The notes under the pieces were generated by a model that had not been told where the DNA came from, made no database searches, and was given only the letters and a program-made list of their open reading frames with translations. This document shows positions 1 through 12,068 of a DNA stretch of 64,000 nt, in pieces. The stretch lies in the NCBI GenBank assembly GCA_000328365.1, contig KB293367.1:283093-347092 (forward strand), in the 5' to 3' direction. The DNA is from Capitella teleta (lineage: Eukaryota; Annelida; Polychaeta; Capitellidae). Position numbers and translations under genes: made by a program. The first letter of the stretch is position 1; the number at the start of each line of letters is the position of its first letter.

Positions 1-2200
1 TGTTTCACAGAATCTGTCGACCCAATAATTTCTCCATGATACACGGCGAACATCAATTGCAGCAGGATTTAACTTCTGCTGCTCGATTTGCCATAAGTAG
101 AGATTAAAGAATCATCTCAACCGAAAGGATGACTGCCAGAGTAAGTGCTGATTTCTCAATTTCAAATCGTTTGGTCGCCACCTGGCAGAATTATCCAAAC
201 CTTTTGTAGCCCTGTTCTCCTTGCCTCTACACCATTAAAATTTAATTTCTCCACAAAAATTTTAGTCTGTGAAAATAAGTGTTCTACATACAGTATTGGA
301 AATGGACTTCTATGGCATTTATGAAATTCAAATTTCAAAGCAATGCAACACCTTCACATCACCAGCATTGCGATGACATCTGAGCATTCGGAGATAAACA
401 CACCTGTCATTTGTAAACTTTACCAACATGCGTATATTTCTAAGTACCCGTATCTTCTTTTTCTTCAATTACTGTTATCTTTTTGGAGTGCAATGGAAAT
501 GGATGTTCAAATGACATCTCATTGCTTGTTTCATTACGAAGGTGAAGAATCGCTTTAAATTTAAGGAGCAGATCAGGTGAAGAATCGCTTTAAATTTAAG
601 GAGCAGATCAGGTGAATTTTTCTACGTATTAACTTTTGGAGAATAAATTTGTTTTTTCAAGATCTAAAATTGTGAAACACTAGTTATTATTTCTGGCGAT
701 ATCAACTGGCTTAGAAAGTTCTGTGTTCCTTTCTAACTGGTGGGTACACAGTTATTTGCCGAGTTAGATTAAAACCGCAAGAACAAACAACCTTGTCTCT
801 ATTTTTGCATTCCATGTTTCGGCTCTGAGTTTGAGAAAGTGATCTCCCATGGCAACTACCTCAACTTGCATCGAACGGGGATGCCCTACCCTGGGTGGTC
901 GTTTTGATCACTAATGATTCCATACAAGCTAGTCTCAATTTCACCAGGAGATGGTTCGTAAATCATAACGTCCAGGAGACTTACGTACATTTACTGTATG
1001 ATGTTGAACCATCTGTATTATAACGCATCTTGAATGTTATGATTGACAATGCTGGTTTGTGTAGGCCCTTGCTCTAAATGTGTTCAGGTTTTCTTTCCTG
1101 AATAGGAGCTGAGACAGTTTTGCCTGCTGACTGAATACTTGTAACTGGTATCATTCATTAAATTCTAATTCAATTAGAATTGTGAATTTATCGTTGTGTT
1201 GCAGAAGGACTTTGGTGACCTCACAGTTTTCTAGATCAGCATAGCATTATAGCTGGGTACTGCCTGCTCCTGTCTATGTTATAAACAGTACCAGAATGCA
1301 GCTTTAAGATCCCGTGAGATGATACTTAATTAACACAATGGAGAGTTGGGTTCTAGCAACTTGTAAATTCCCGCTCAAGCCGATTACATGTCCCAGTAAC
1401 ATTTGGTTCCTTTTTGCTTGCACTAAGAACGAAATGTTTTGAATGTGTAATTCTCATGTATCTACTTATATAACTACTTATAAATAATATATATACTTAA
1501 TAAATACTTAATAAATAAAAATATAAATACTTGAGCAAATAAAAATAGGTTATTATCTCCACATGATAATTTATTTGCATGGTAACCACATAGGAGCACA
1601 TAATGACAAAAAATTCTATGAATATATCTATGCAAATGACATTTGAACCAATGGGTACAATTTTGTTTGGGAGGGGGAGTGGGGAGGGGTTAATAATTTT
1701 AATACACATGAATAATGAGCATTAGTAACATGCAAAGACACCGAGATATATTCGACGAACACAACATCATTTTCAGTGACTATCTTGATCTATACCGGTG
1801 TTTGAATCATCAGTTAATTTTTATTACACTTCACCCTAGAAAATAACTTCAAGCAACAAATATATTAAGCTAACAACAAAGGAGGGGGGGAATATTGCGG
1901 CTGCAGAAAAAAAAAAAAAACTTCTTTGCAGCTGCAAAATAATATTTTCAATAATGAACAGAAAATTCAACAATATTTAGAAGAATAAGTTAGGAAGCAA
2001 ATTGGTTTGAATACCGATTCATATGTGACTAGAAATCGTTAAATAGATGTTAGGCTGTCATTTTAGTACTCAACAGTTCATCAGTAACTAAGCACAGTAT
2101 TATCAGAATACAACAGAGATAAAAATGAAAAACACGCTTTCTTATTATTAATAATTATGAAAGAAAAAGAAAAAAATGAATCTTTTTCTTTTTCAATTCA
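1..2200. other. Non-coding flank 3' of hunchback
   Basis: No ORF here resembles a known protein, and the reading frames are short and AT-rich. The stretch holds a 35-bp tandem duplication near 541, A-rich tracts (about 1906-1920), and an imperfect hairpin of A-rich/T-rich arms at about 2162-2196. I see no tRNA or splice-supported exon. Part of it may belong to the hunchback 3' UTR, whose end I cannot place. Confidence 0.5.
541..615. repeat. 35-bp tandem duplication
   Basis: The unit beginning GGTGAAGAATCGC is present at 541-575 and 576-610 as two essentially identical copies, and a third copy starts with GGTGAA at 611. The copies show no divergence, so the duplication is recent or is slippage-prone. 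Confidence 0.9.
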
Positions 2201-2249
2201 TCCAAAGTTGGAAAAAATTACAACACTACGAAAAGAATGATAAAACTTC

Positions 2250-2758
2250 TATTTACAAATTAATCTGTGTTAACGAATTAGTACACAGTGTATAATCATT
2301 TATCACTGTATAACACGGCATCATGTCAATATACCCTGATGACCGCTAAAGTTAACAATTCACATGCACACAAAAAGAAGAGAAAAGTTAATTCGGGTTT
2401 GAGCCAGGAGCGTCTTAAGTCCTGAGAATTAAAGCATTGCACGATTATTGACTTACTGAGAGAATGGCATTTGCTAAACAAACATTCATTTTGAGCGTAT
2501 TTCGCAGGGAAATAGATTCGCATAGCAATTAGATGTTTGGAGAATTCAGATATGAGACATACATCCTGAGACAATAAAGAAATTTTCACTCTGCACACAC
2601 TACATTCCTGAGGTATTTCACTGTTGGTGAGTTTTGTCTTTCGACGTTTTGTCCGAAGTAATCGTGGAAACGTCATGGGAGAGATCTGCTCCCGGGCATC
2701 AGAATGTATACGCATCACAGTTAAAAAAAATTCACAATAAAATATTTGCATATGTACA
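2250..2758 (-). promoter_or_regulatory. Candidate Pumilio and let-7 sites in hunchback 3' UTR
   Basis: Reading the minus strand downstream of the hunchback stop, there are two UGUAnAUA Pumilio-type elements: UGUACAUA at 2751-2758 and UGUAAAUA at 2250-2257. A UACCUCA let-7 seed match (7mer-A1 type) lies at about 2609-2616. Drosophila hunchback mRNA is repressed by Pumilio/Nanos, and C. elegans hbl-1 is a let-7-family target, so the sites are plausible. The 3' UTR end is unknown and short motifs occur by chance. Confidence 0.35.
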
Positions 2759-3167
2759 ATGTATAATTATAAGGAATGCATGAGCGCACAGTTGGTATTG
2801 GTGTACGAAGGGTCTCCCCTCTTTTTGGTTAGATTTGCATTTGAAGAGAGGACAGAAAAATCAGGCACGTATTTATGTAGATGGTTTGGTGTTTTTAAAG
2901 CTGGGTTACATAATAATAATAATAATAATAGATTAAAGCTTCTTTTTTCTCCATTTCAAACAATTAAAAAAAAAAATGGTGTAAACATTTGTGTTTGCAT
3001 ATGAAATAACAAAAAAGAGAGATATCTTTGGTGTATGAATGTCAAAGCGATAAAACATTAAAGAAATAATTAACATCCTGAGAAGTGGACGAGCCTGAGC
3101 TTGATCTGAAGAAGGCCTCGCAGGTTCAGATGTTCTCTTCAGGGGTCATTCAGTGCAGTGACAAAAG

Positions 3168-6100
3168 TCACTCGTGTGGCGCCCGAGCGATGTGCAAAAA
3201 GAACGCCACTTTGTCCCTGGCTACGTGACCGCACATGTTGCACTTGAAGGGGTCGCTGAAGCCGTGGTAGCCCATGTGCATGGTGTACATTATGCAATCG
3301 CCAAACGCGATGTTGCAGTGAGTGCATTCGTACTCGTCGCCTCCATTTATGTTGGGGGCGTTGAGGTTCTTGATCTCCTCCAGGGGTCGTGGAGAGTTCA
3401 TGCCGTTCCATTTGGGTTTCTCGTTGCCGTACTCTGCCTCCAGGCAGCGGATGACGTGCATGACTTTCTCAGAGTTGACACCATTTACTTTGTAGACATT
3501 TTCATCCTGGCTTTCGGCCTTTTTCTCTTTTTCGGCTTCATTCTCCCCCTCGTTTGCTTTGGTTTTATTGTCGTCAGAATCAGAAGCCTCGCCCTCCTCC
3601 TGTCCTGCACTGCCTTCTGGAGGTGGAGAACCAGTGTAGCGCTCCTGCAGACGAATGGAAATCATGTCCAACTTGTAAGCTTTGCCTTTGCGCGACCTCT
3701 TCCTGGGTGAGGGTCCATCTCCTGGGCTGGTGGATTCTTCAGCATCTTCTGATGACATGCGTCTTTTGGGAGTCATCGTCTCCTCATCCTCCTCCTCCCC
3801 TTCCTCCTCCTGATTTGATTCTGGTTCCTTCTTGGTGGATTCCGCTGCAATGTTAGCCAACATGTCCTCTGCGAGCACCTTGTTGAAGTGCTTTTTGTTG
3901 ACGGGGCTCTGCTCTATTTCCTCTCTCTCGATGCTCTTGCGCAATGCTTCTTTGATGGCATCAGAGCCAACCTCTTCGGTCAGCATGCTCTCAGCACGCA
4001 TGCCAAACACCCGGAACAGATCCTGGTTCTCTGCCGCGTGAACCCTGAGCACGTGCTGCAGCAGCGTCTGTTGTGATTCCGCTTTGAACTCGCAGACCTT
4101 GCAGTTGAGCTGCTCTGCATCAGCGTCCTTCTCGGAAGGCGATGCCTGGCTGCCTTCTTCTGACTGTGCGGGCTTGGTGCACAGGTTCTGTGGTTCCCTG
4201 GCTTCCTGCATGCGAACTTGAATGCTGAGCGGATTCAGGGCGGTTGGGATGCTGGAGGCAGGGATCAGGGGTGGGGGCCCCTGGATGCTGTTGGGGGAAC
4301 TCGTCATCATTCCAGGTGGCCAGCAACTTTGATGTGGGGGCATCAGTGCTGGCGATACTGTCATCGGTGCAGGAACTGCTCCAGCAGCTGCAGCCGCTGC
4401 GGCGGCTGCAACGGCTGCAGCAGCAATGTTGGCCTGTGAAGGCATCATTATGGATGGAGATGGGAAGGTAGTGCTGGGGCTCTTTTCCCGCTTGGTTCCT
4501 CGTGGTCCACGCGGAGGGCCTCGCTTGGACACCAGTTCAAAGTCTCCTGAGCCGTCGGTGGGCAGGCTGCCATCCGGGTTGAGCACTGTGGCTGGTTTAT
4601 GGTTGTACTTCTTCAGGTGCAGCTTGAGGCTGTGGCAGTACTTGGTGGCATAAGTGCAGTCTGAGCAGCGATACTGATAGACGTTGGTGTGTGACTTCAT
4701 GTGGCTGTTGAGCATGGATTTGTTGACGCATGCGTAGTTGCATTTGCCGCATTTGAACGGTTTTGAGCCAAAGTGGTTGCGCAGGTGGTATTCAAGATGG
4801 TGCTTATATTCTGTGACAAATGGACATTTGGGGCATTGAAGGACCTTGTCCTCCTTAATGTGGATGCGGGAGTGCTCCCAGAATTCAATCTGCAGGGAAA
4901 GAAACGTGTCAATTGATGCTCCCGGACATTGCTATCCTAATTTACAAACCTTATTTTCACTGGCGAATTCACATTGCCGACACTTGAAGATCTTGGGGCG
5001 GTTTGGAGGTCCCTCAGGCTCCTGCTTGTTGCTGGTCGGAGTCTTGTTGCCTGCGAAGCTGTCTGGTGGCTCCTCACTGTGGAAGTCCTTGATGTGGCGC
5101 TTAAGACGTCCCTCGGTACGAGACGTGTAGTCGCAGTGAGGACATCCGTGCTCAAAGTGACTGTTCATGTGTGCGTTGAAGTGGAACTTGGAATTCCCTG
5201 TTTGAGAAAATAGATATGAGTGATGATGAGTCAGGGTGGCTTAGCGAATGCGCTTACCAACATAGCTGCAGAGGTGGCAATAGTAGTAATCACCTTTGTT
5301 GGGTACCATGTTCTCAAGGTCCAGGGATCTAGAGCGCGTTGGAGTGGCAGGACTAGGGTAGCTGTCAGGCTGACGGGGGGACATGGACGTGTGACCAGGA
5401 CTGATGTTGTTCAAGGAGACCGGGTACTTGGGTGGAGTCATGGGAAGGTGGCCGGGCATCCTCTGCATGTCCTTGGGTTTTGACATTCCTGGGAACTGCA
5501 GGGAGGGATGGCTCGCCATGTCAGGGTGGCCGGAGTACTTCTGCAGCAGACTGGTCAGTGGATCCGGGTGCGACTGCTGGTTCCACTTGTCGTCATCCTT
5601 GTAGTGGGGAAGATAGCGGGGTGGAGACATGCTGTTGTCCGAGGATCTCTCAGACTGCAAATGATAGCGCTGAGGCGTGTAAGAGAATGACGCAGAACGA
5701 AAGCGCTCCGCAATCGGGGGAGAATGTGCGCTCTTCTCGTCCCTGCTTCTTGAGAAATCGTACGGTTGTTCTTGCTTGAATTCTCTCCTCTCCTCTGGCG
5801 TTCGTCTCTCCGGAGTCCTTCGATCCTCCGGAGTTGAGAATTCAACGGAGGATTCCTCTCTCCTCGGGGACGTGCGCTCGGGGGAGGGACTCCTCCTCGC
5901 CTCTGGGCTCTGCCTCTGGGAGCCTTCGTGGTTGGGTGAGGACGGCTGTGAGGCTTGCGGTGGAGACGTGTCGCTCTTCTTGTGACCTTCCTCTGCTTCA
6001 GAGTTTTCTTCTTTTGGCGATCTCATCGGTTTCTCATCTTCTGGGTTTTTTCTGTCCAAGTACGGCATGCCGTACGCCCTGGCATCATAAGGACGGTAAG

Positions 6101-6287
6101 AGTCATGTGCGGGGTAATAGTAAGGGCTGTAACCATCGAACGGATGGCCGTATATGCTGCCGCCTCTGGCTTGGCTAACTGGCGGGTAAAAAAACTGGGG
6201 TTGGGCCGACGCAAGGTTGCGTGGGAACCCGTCCATGCGACCGTCAGTAGTTGGAGTGGACGGCCTCTGGGCCTCGACGGCCGACAT
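3168..6287 (-). CDS. hb: Hunchback-like C2H2 zinc-finger transcription factor
   Basis: Exons on the minus strand: 6287-5258 (ATG at 6287), 5197-4950 and 4889-3168. The GT-AG introns are 60 bp each and phases agree; 999 residues. The product is a nuclear DNA-binding repressor used in protostome patterning and neural timing. Two N-terminal fingers come first ([10 protein letters not shown], spanning the first intron, then [11 protein letters not shown]). Next are four middle fingers including [19 protein letters not shown] and [19 protein letters not shown], which are hunchback signatures. One extra finger ([12 protein letters not shown]), the basic box RKGKAYKLD and two C-terminal Ikaros-like fingers ending HIARAPHE follow. 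A poly-Ala tract lies near 4380-4435. A 3' splice site just upstream (exon edge at 6339) implies at least one more 5' exon; the frame stays open from 6339, so the true start may lie upstream. The full finger complement resembles annelid and mollusc hunchback rather than the reduced Drosophila form. Confidence 0.93.
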
Positions 6288-9200
6288 ATCGGATTGCGTT
6301 ATTTGGCTTCTGGTCCACTGCGAAAATCCAGCATTACTTCTGCAAGTGAAGGGGGGGAAAAAGAACGTTATGAATAAGTGCGTTATGAATTTAAGACATT
6401 AGGGCGTTATGATTACACGTGTCACCATGATCGCACGGGTGTTTCTACGAAATCGGGATTTAGTCTGAGTCATGCGCGGACGCATCCCGGAATGGTGACG
6501 TGCATGCTTGATGTTTTGCCGGCCCCCCTGATAGGTGACGTCACAGTGGTTTTCACAGCCATCTGGCCGCTTCTGACTGGTCAGTGCAACGTGACATGCA
6601 TTTTGAAAGCTATGTTTTTTATATCTACGCGAATTTTCATAATGATTTTTCTCGTTACTCAAGTCGATTTCCAAGTAAAAATAAACAACAGCCGATATCA
6701 ATGGTGCCTATCCTACGAAGATTCACCAGATGCACTTGTGTGATGGGAAGAGATACGCAGACAAGTAACCGTATCAAATGTTTTCTACATCAGAGCCATT
6801 TTGCGAAATTCGCAATCTCTCATTTCTATAAAACTGATTAATTAAGAGACTCATGTTCTGATTCAATGAAAGTACAACTTGACCGACATTGAAAGAGGGG
6901 AAGAATAACCTACAACTTGATCGAATTCACTCCCCCAGTGAACCCTCTGTGTGTAGTACGTACATTGCATTTCGTTGCCCATCTGTTTCTGCGAATCCCT
7001 TTGAGCCTTCGTTTTCCCCCAATGCAACTGCCATTCACGCCCTCTTACGCAACACCTTCGGCTTCCCCTTTCTTTCCCCTACGCCCAAGCGAATGTTGCT
7101 CTATTTGGGCTCGTCAATTTTTAATCGCCGATCGGATCCCCGGGAGAAAAGCCGACTGGCTGCGAGGGTTTATTGAGTTTTCTCCCCGGTGCCGCTTCCT
7201 GTTACGTAACACTCGGCCACGTCATAAAATCTTCATAAAATTAATCCGCTTGCCGCACAACTCCGCTGCTGCATCATGCATGGACTGCCGCACACGCAAA
7301 ACGCTTGCTCAATGACATATGACGTAACCACGTGCACCTGGCCCTTAGATGACCACACTCGATGACCTTGCGCGAATCCATGGAATAAAACTCTTACAAG
7401 AAAAAGCATAAACTGGATTCGCACCCAGGGACCCTGTGGGGGCTAGCTAGCAACCCCCCACCCCCTCGCGTCTCTGCGGCCCCATTGCAGCGTGCTAAGC
7501 TTAACTCGCGACGCCCTTCCTCCCTCTGCGACCTTTTGTTGTTTAAAACGACGGTCATGGATATTAATTATGTGGGTGATTAACCAAGCCATAAAGACCA
7601 GTTTGTAATTACTTTGTATCAAGTGTAATTATCCTGGTGCTAAAATAGGTATATTTCCATAGTTGCTTGCACCCACATAATCGTAATGAATTTATTTGCA
7701 GCCGAGGTTACGTAATCGTTGTAAAATAAAACAATTATGACTCAAAGTGGCCAATACAACAAATGACCACGAGGGCGATTCATGATGGACGTTGTCCAAA
7801 CAACGCTTGAAAGTACATCAGCAATTGATCGAGTTATCAGCAGGCCTGGCACTGTGCCAGATCTCTGTAATGTGCCCATGGAGTAACAATTAAGAATCCT
7901 GCACTACACTTCCGAAGCAGTGACACAAACGGGTACTTTATATGACCCTATACATGTTATATAAACACCGGGGGTCCATATCAAAGCGACCACAGGTGAT
8001 TCCATAATACGTACAACTGACTTACGCCACACACACACTGTACCTCCGCCGCAGAAAAAGCGTCTTTGCACCCAGATGCGAGCTTCCTGAGTTGAAATAT
8101 CACGAATTGGATGCTTCTTCGGGAGCACAAAAAGTCAGGATCAGGTGCGGATGATTACGAGTCCATCGAGCAGCGAGGAATGGTTGCTCATCTGGCTCCA
8201 GGATGCAGATAAAACACACACAACTCTGGTTATGTAACCCGCGCAAAATAGAACGAAAACTGCCGTGGTGTTGTTGCAGGCAGGCTTGGACTGTTACGTA
8301 AGATGCAGAAACGCGGTCGCTCAACTGATCATTCGCAACAAAAAAAATAGTTCAAAGGTCAACTTGAACTGCGGACCATGGCTATCCTGTTTCTCTAATC
8401 GACAGAGAGGAGTGTACGTAGTATTACAGTATTGATGACTTTATATGTCCTTCCCTAACACGTGCGACCAGAAAGATGTTCTGAGCAGCTGTGCAATCAA
8501 CCAATCAAAGCGAAGATGCTCAACTAGAAATCGTTCCGCTTCGATGATTGGCTTAAATCAGAACATCAAAAAGGAATCGGCTAATTGAAAAATACAAGCA
8601 TGCCTATTTTTTTTTTACGAGAAGCAGGTGCCGTTTTCTGGCCACCTGGCCGCGACCACCAGTCAGACATTGCGTCACAATGATCGAGCGCCCGCATTAA
8701 AACCCGAAGCTGTAATGAATTTTTATGAAGCAAAGGAACCAGCATGTTTGGAGGAAGAATAAGATGAGCGGGTGTGATCGAAGGCGGGCTGTGGCGCGGA
8801 GGGCGTATGCGCAGCAGTCTTGAATACATTCTTTGTACAATTTCCATTCTTTTAATCAACTCTGCGCCTTTTGTTCAGAATGTCTTTATAGCTTGCCTGA
8901 GTGCGGAGTTTCGCTATGATCACACAGAACAAGGACAAAACCTGGACTCGAAGCCAAAGCCTCTTTGAGACTTTTGTGTTGGCAGGTAGAGAAAGAGTGC
9001 CGCTCTCATTCAGAGGTTCAGGCTACAGAGGTGACCTCTGCCGATGTCCATAAAGGTCAAAGTATTCGGACCATGGTCAATCACGACGGCACTGCCGCAC
9101 TATTTTGTTGCCAACTTGCCGCGCCCTGGCGTGGGACGTAAACTCTGGCTAATAACAGGACACACTTTTCCCAAACAAGGGGAGTAAAAGGAATGGGTGA

Positions 9201-11721
9201 GTCAGTGGCAGTAAACATGCAGTTATCTCGAAGGACGAACCGTAGGCCGCATGGGACGGCCAAGCACAGTCATGCATCTTTTTTGGCTGTCTGTTTTTTA
9301 CGCGAATGCACCGAAGCACCCCCCATTCAGTAAGACCTCAGCGACTTCGGCATCGCAACTCTTGTATCGATTTCGCGGACGACGGGAGCGGAGGGCGCAG
9401 TGGTTGCATTCCGCCGCTAGCACGAGGAGGAAGGGAGACAGCCGGCCTCCAAGAGTTACATAACAGGCGGCTTTTTACCCCCGAGAGCCACATCTGCGTA
9501 GGAAATGCGACCGCAGTGCAACTTTTTCCTGCGCTAACGCTCATGCGTCATCTCATCGATTGGCGTATGTACAGGCAGTATAACATCGATGAACACCTGA
9601 TAGCGCAGGTCGAGTAAGGAGAAGCGTCCAAGACGACTCTCATAAAACCTGCGCTTGCATCGACGCGATGACGTAATACGAGCAGGGCGCGCCCAGGAGA
9701 GCCTTTTGAAGGCTTATCAAAATACTGCTGCTGCTGCATTTGCGCTGTTACGTCACCGTGCAAAACGATGCTGAGTGTATACACATAGTGCCCCACCCCT
9801 GTCCGCGTGGGCCGCCTCCTTACTCTAATAATAATCTCGCTCACTTCTTGTGTTTACTCACAGAAAGCAACATAAGGCTGGAAAGCAAAAGTTGCATAAC
9901 AAAATGGAAAGCGCTTTTCGATCGGGCCGAGCCAACAGCCAAACCGCTCTCTATCCTAAGAAGTCAATGAATTCTGATCAAATCGATGCCAAACTTTGTT
10001 GACTTGTAATTACGAGGAAAAAGGTGTGTTTTTTTTTTATGCAGCCATGGTATTTATGACGCACAAATGCACACGCACAAATGCACACGCACGCACCAGG
10101 CGAACAAGTGTAGAAGATCACGTGCACTCTGACCCCTTCAACCTCTCAGCAGCGACCTCTGACCTGCGTAAATCATCTTCTTTCTCAGAAAACAAGTGCA
10201 GCTTTTGTCGAGAAAGTACGCTGCATGCTGGCCTTCGGCAAGAGCGCTTCTTTAAGCCAGGATCTGGGTCAAATTCATTACATAACCTGAGAGATGGATC
10301 CGCTTCTCGAACAAGACAGGCGGAGCAGAGTAAAAGGCAATTGAAGGAGCTCTTCCTGCGTTCGATCATGATCCTGGACAACATCACACGGAGCGGGGGA
10401 GACAGGCGCCTGTCTGCATACGGGTCCCAGTGACACTCCTGGCTGCCTAATGTATTTTGCAAAGGGTGACCAACTGCCCAGCGGTCATTCTTCATACGGT
10501 CAGGAGAGGTGTAACCATTGGTGATGATCCTTCAGAAGAAATGGTCCTCGTTTGGTGAGCCCCCGAGTCCCTTTCCACACCCTCACACCGTCCGATTAGC
10601 TTCATCCGGATTCGATTGTAGGATCCGGGAGATGAACGAGAGCTGATTACATAATAGCAGCAAGGACGTTGCTTGTCTGTGAGAACACCGGCGAAAAGAC
10701 GCGGAAATAAACCTCGCGTACACACGCAGGAAAATTGCTGAGAACAGCTCCTGTAATTAGCAATCGAGCGGACCTTTTGTGGGTTACGTAACTCGACTAA
10801 AAGGCAATCTACGATCCCTTCTCGCGGGGTTGAGAGTTTGTTTATCTAGGATTGTTCTCCGGGGAGGCTGATCAGGTTGATGCGCGGATGATGTTGATGG
10901 CAATGGACATGAATGGAGGCATTATTAATGAAATGACCATCGCAGGCTTGGTCGCTATTGACGTTTTGACCACTCAAAACACGCAAATGGAACGGATGGA
11001 CGGAGCAAATACGCCATTCAAAATTCATGGCGTTGTCCATTTTGAGATCAATAATATTCATTGCATCTGTGATTGCGTAACTTTCCTTCTGCTAAACAAC
11101 AAATGACCAGTGCTTTCCATAGCAACAGCAGCTGTCTGGCGGCCAAAAACACAGTCACTGCTGCTGTTTCGCGTAATTTGGCAATGAAAACATGCAATGC
11201 TCTCGCATATGTGTTTGCAATTAAATCATGATCTTTTTAATCCACTTTAATTACAACGTAACCAGCTAGGTGCTCTCACAGCTGTAATTTCAATTTCCCC
11301 GAATGCGGAGAAGTATTCCTGATGCAACCTAAAAATCTCATCTTCTTTTTACCCACGAAAATTAAAATTAAAATGATGAATATTTTTCTTTACGCAAGGT
11401 GATTTATTTTATTTTTATTTTTATTTTTTTTTTATATGTTAGATTCTTGTGATTTGCTGTAATGATATCTACGTAATGTATCGATTGCTAATTAAACTTT
11501 AAAAAACGAGCCTTAATGGGTGTATTTTCAATTCGATTTGTGAGATATATATACATTGCTTTTATATATACGAGGATGACTTTACTTGTATGCGTAATTT
11601 ATCTATGCATAACGAGCAACGAGGCGTCAAGCTGTATGTCTAATAACTAATAATAACTAATAATAAATTAATAATACACTCGGACTAATTGAGGGATCGA
11701 AAACAGAAAAGTCAGCGGTTG

Positions 11722-11744
11722 AAAAAAAAAAAAAAAAAAAAAAA
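11722..11744. repeat. Poly(A) tract
   Basis: A run of 23 A residues in AT-rich non-coding DNA; no retroposed gene body is visible next to it. Confidence 0.95.
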
Positions 11745-12031
11745 CCCAGCAGGTGTAACGAATAAAGCAACCATTAAAACCATTAATATGATGAATGATG
11801 AAAATTTCTCAAATGTCACTTGACATCGTCATGACAGGTTAAAACTATCATTCTGTAAAACATCTTCATGATTTGTAACCAGATGATACTAGCAACATCT
11901 TTTAAATGACGTATTTAATTGATTCGTCAATGAAAAGGAATTAATTCAGGGCATAGTTTAAGAAAAAAAATAAAAGAAGAGTGTGTTAATAATGCAACAC
12001 CAGTGCTGCACGCGTAGTGCGATGAGTAACT

Positions 12032-12068
12032 CCCCCCCCCCCCCCCCAAAAAAAAAAAAAAAAAAAAA
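12032..12068. repeat. Poly(C) run followed by poly(A) run
   Basis: About 16 C residues are followed directly by about 21 A residues. Such junctions are error-prone in sequencing and assembly, so the exact lengths should not be trusted. Confidence 0.9.

Noticed and set aside
2326-2751. 141-codon minus-strand frame
   Set aside because: Lies in the hunchback 3' flank, has no recognised domain and no splice or start context; probably chance.
3174-6377. Several plus-strand frames of 60-178 codons across hunchback
   Set aside because: Antisense shadows of the hunchback exons.
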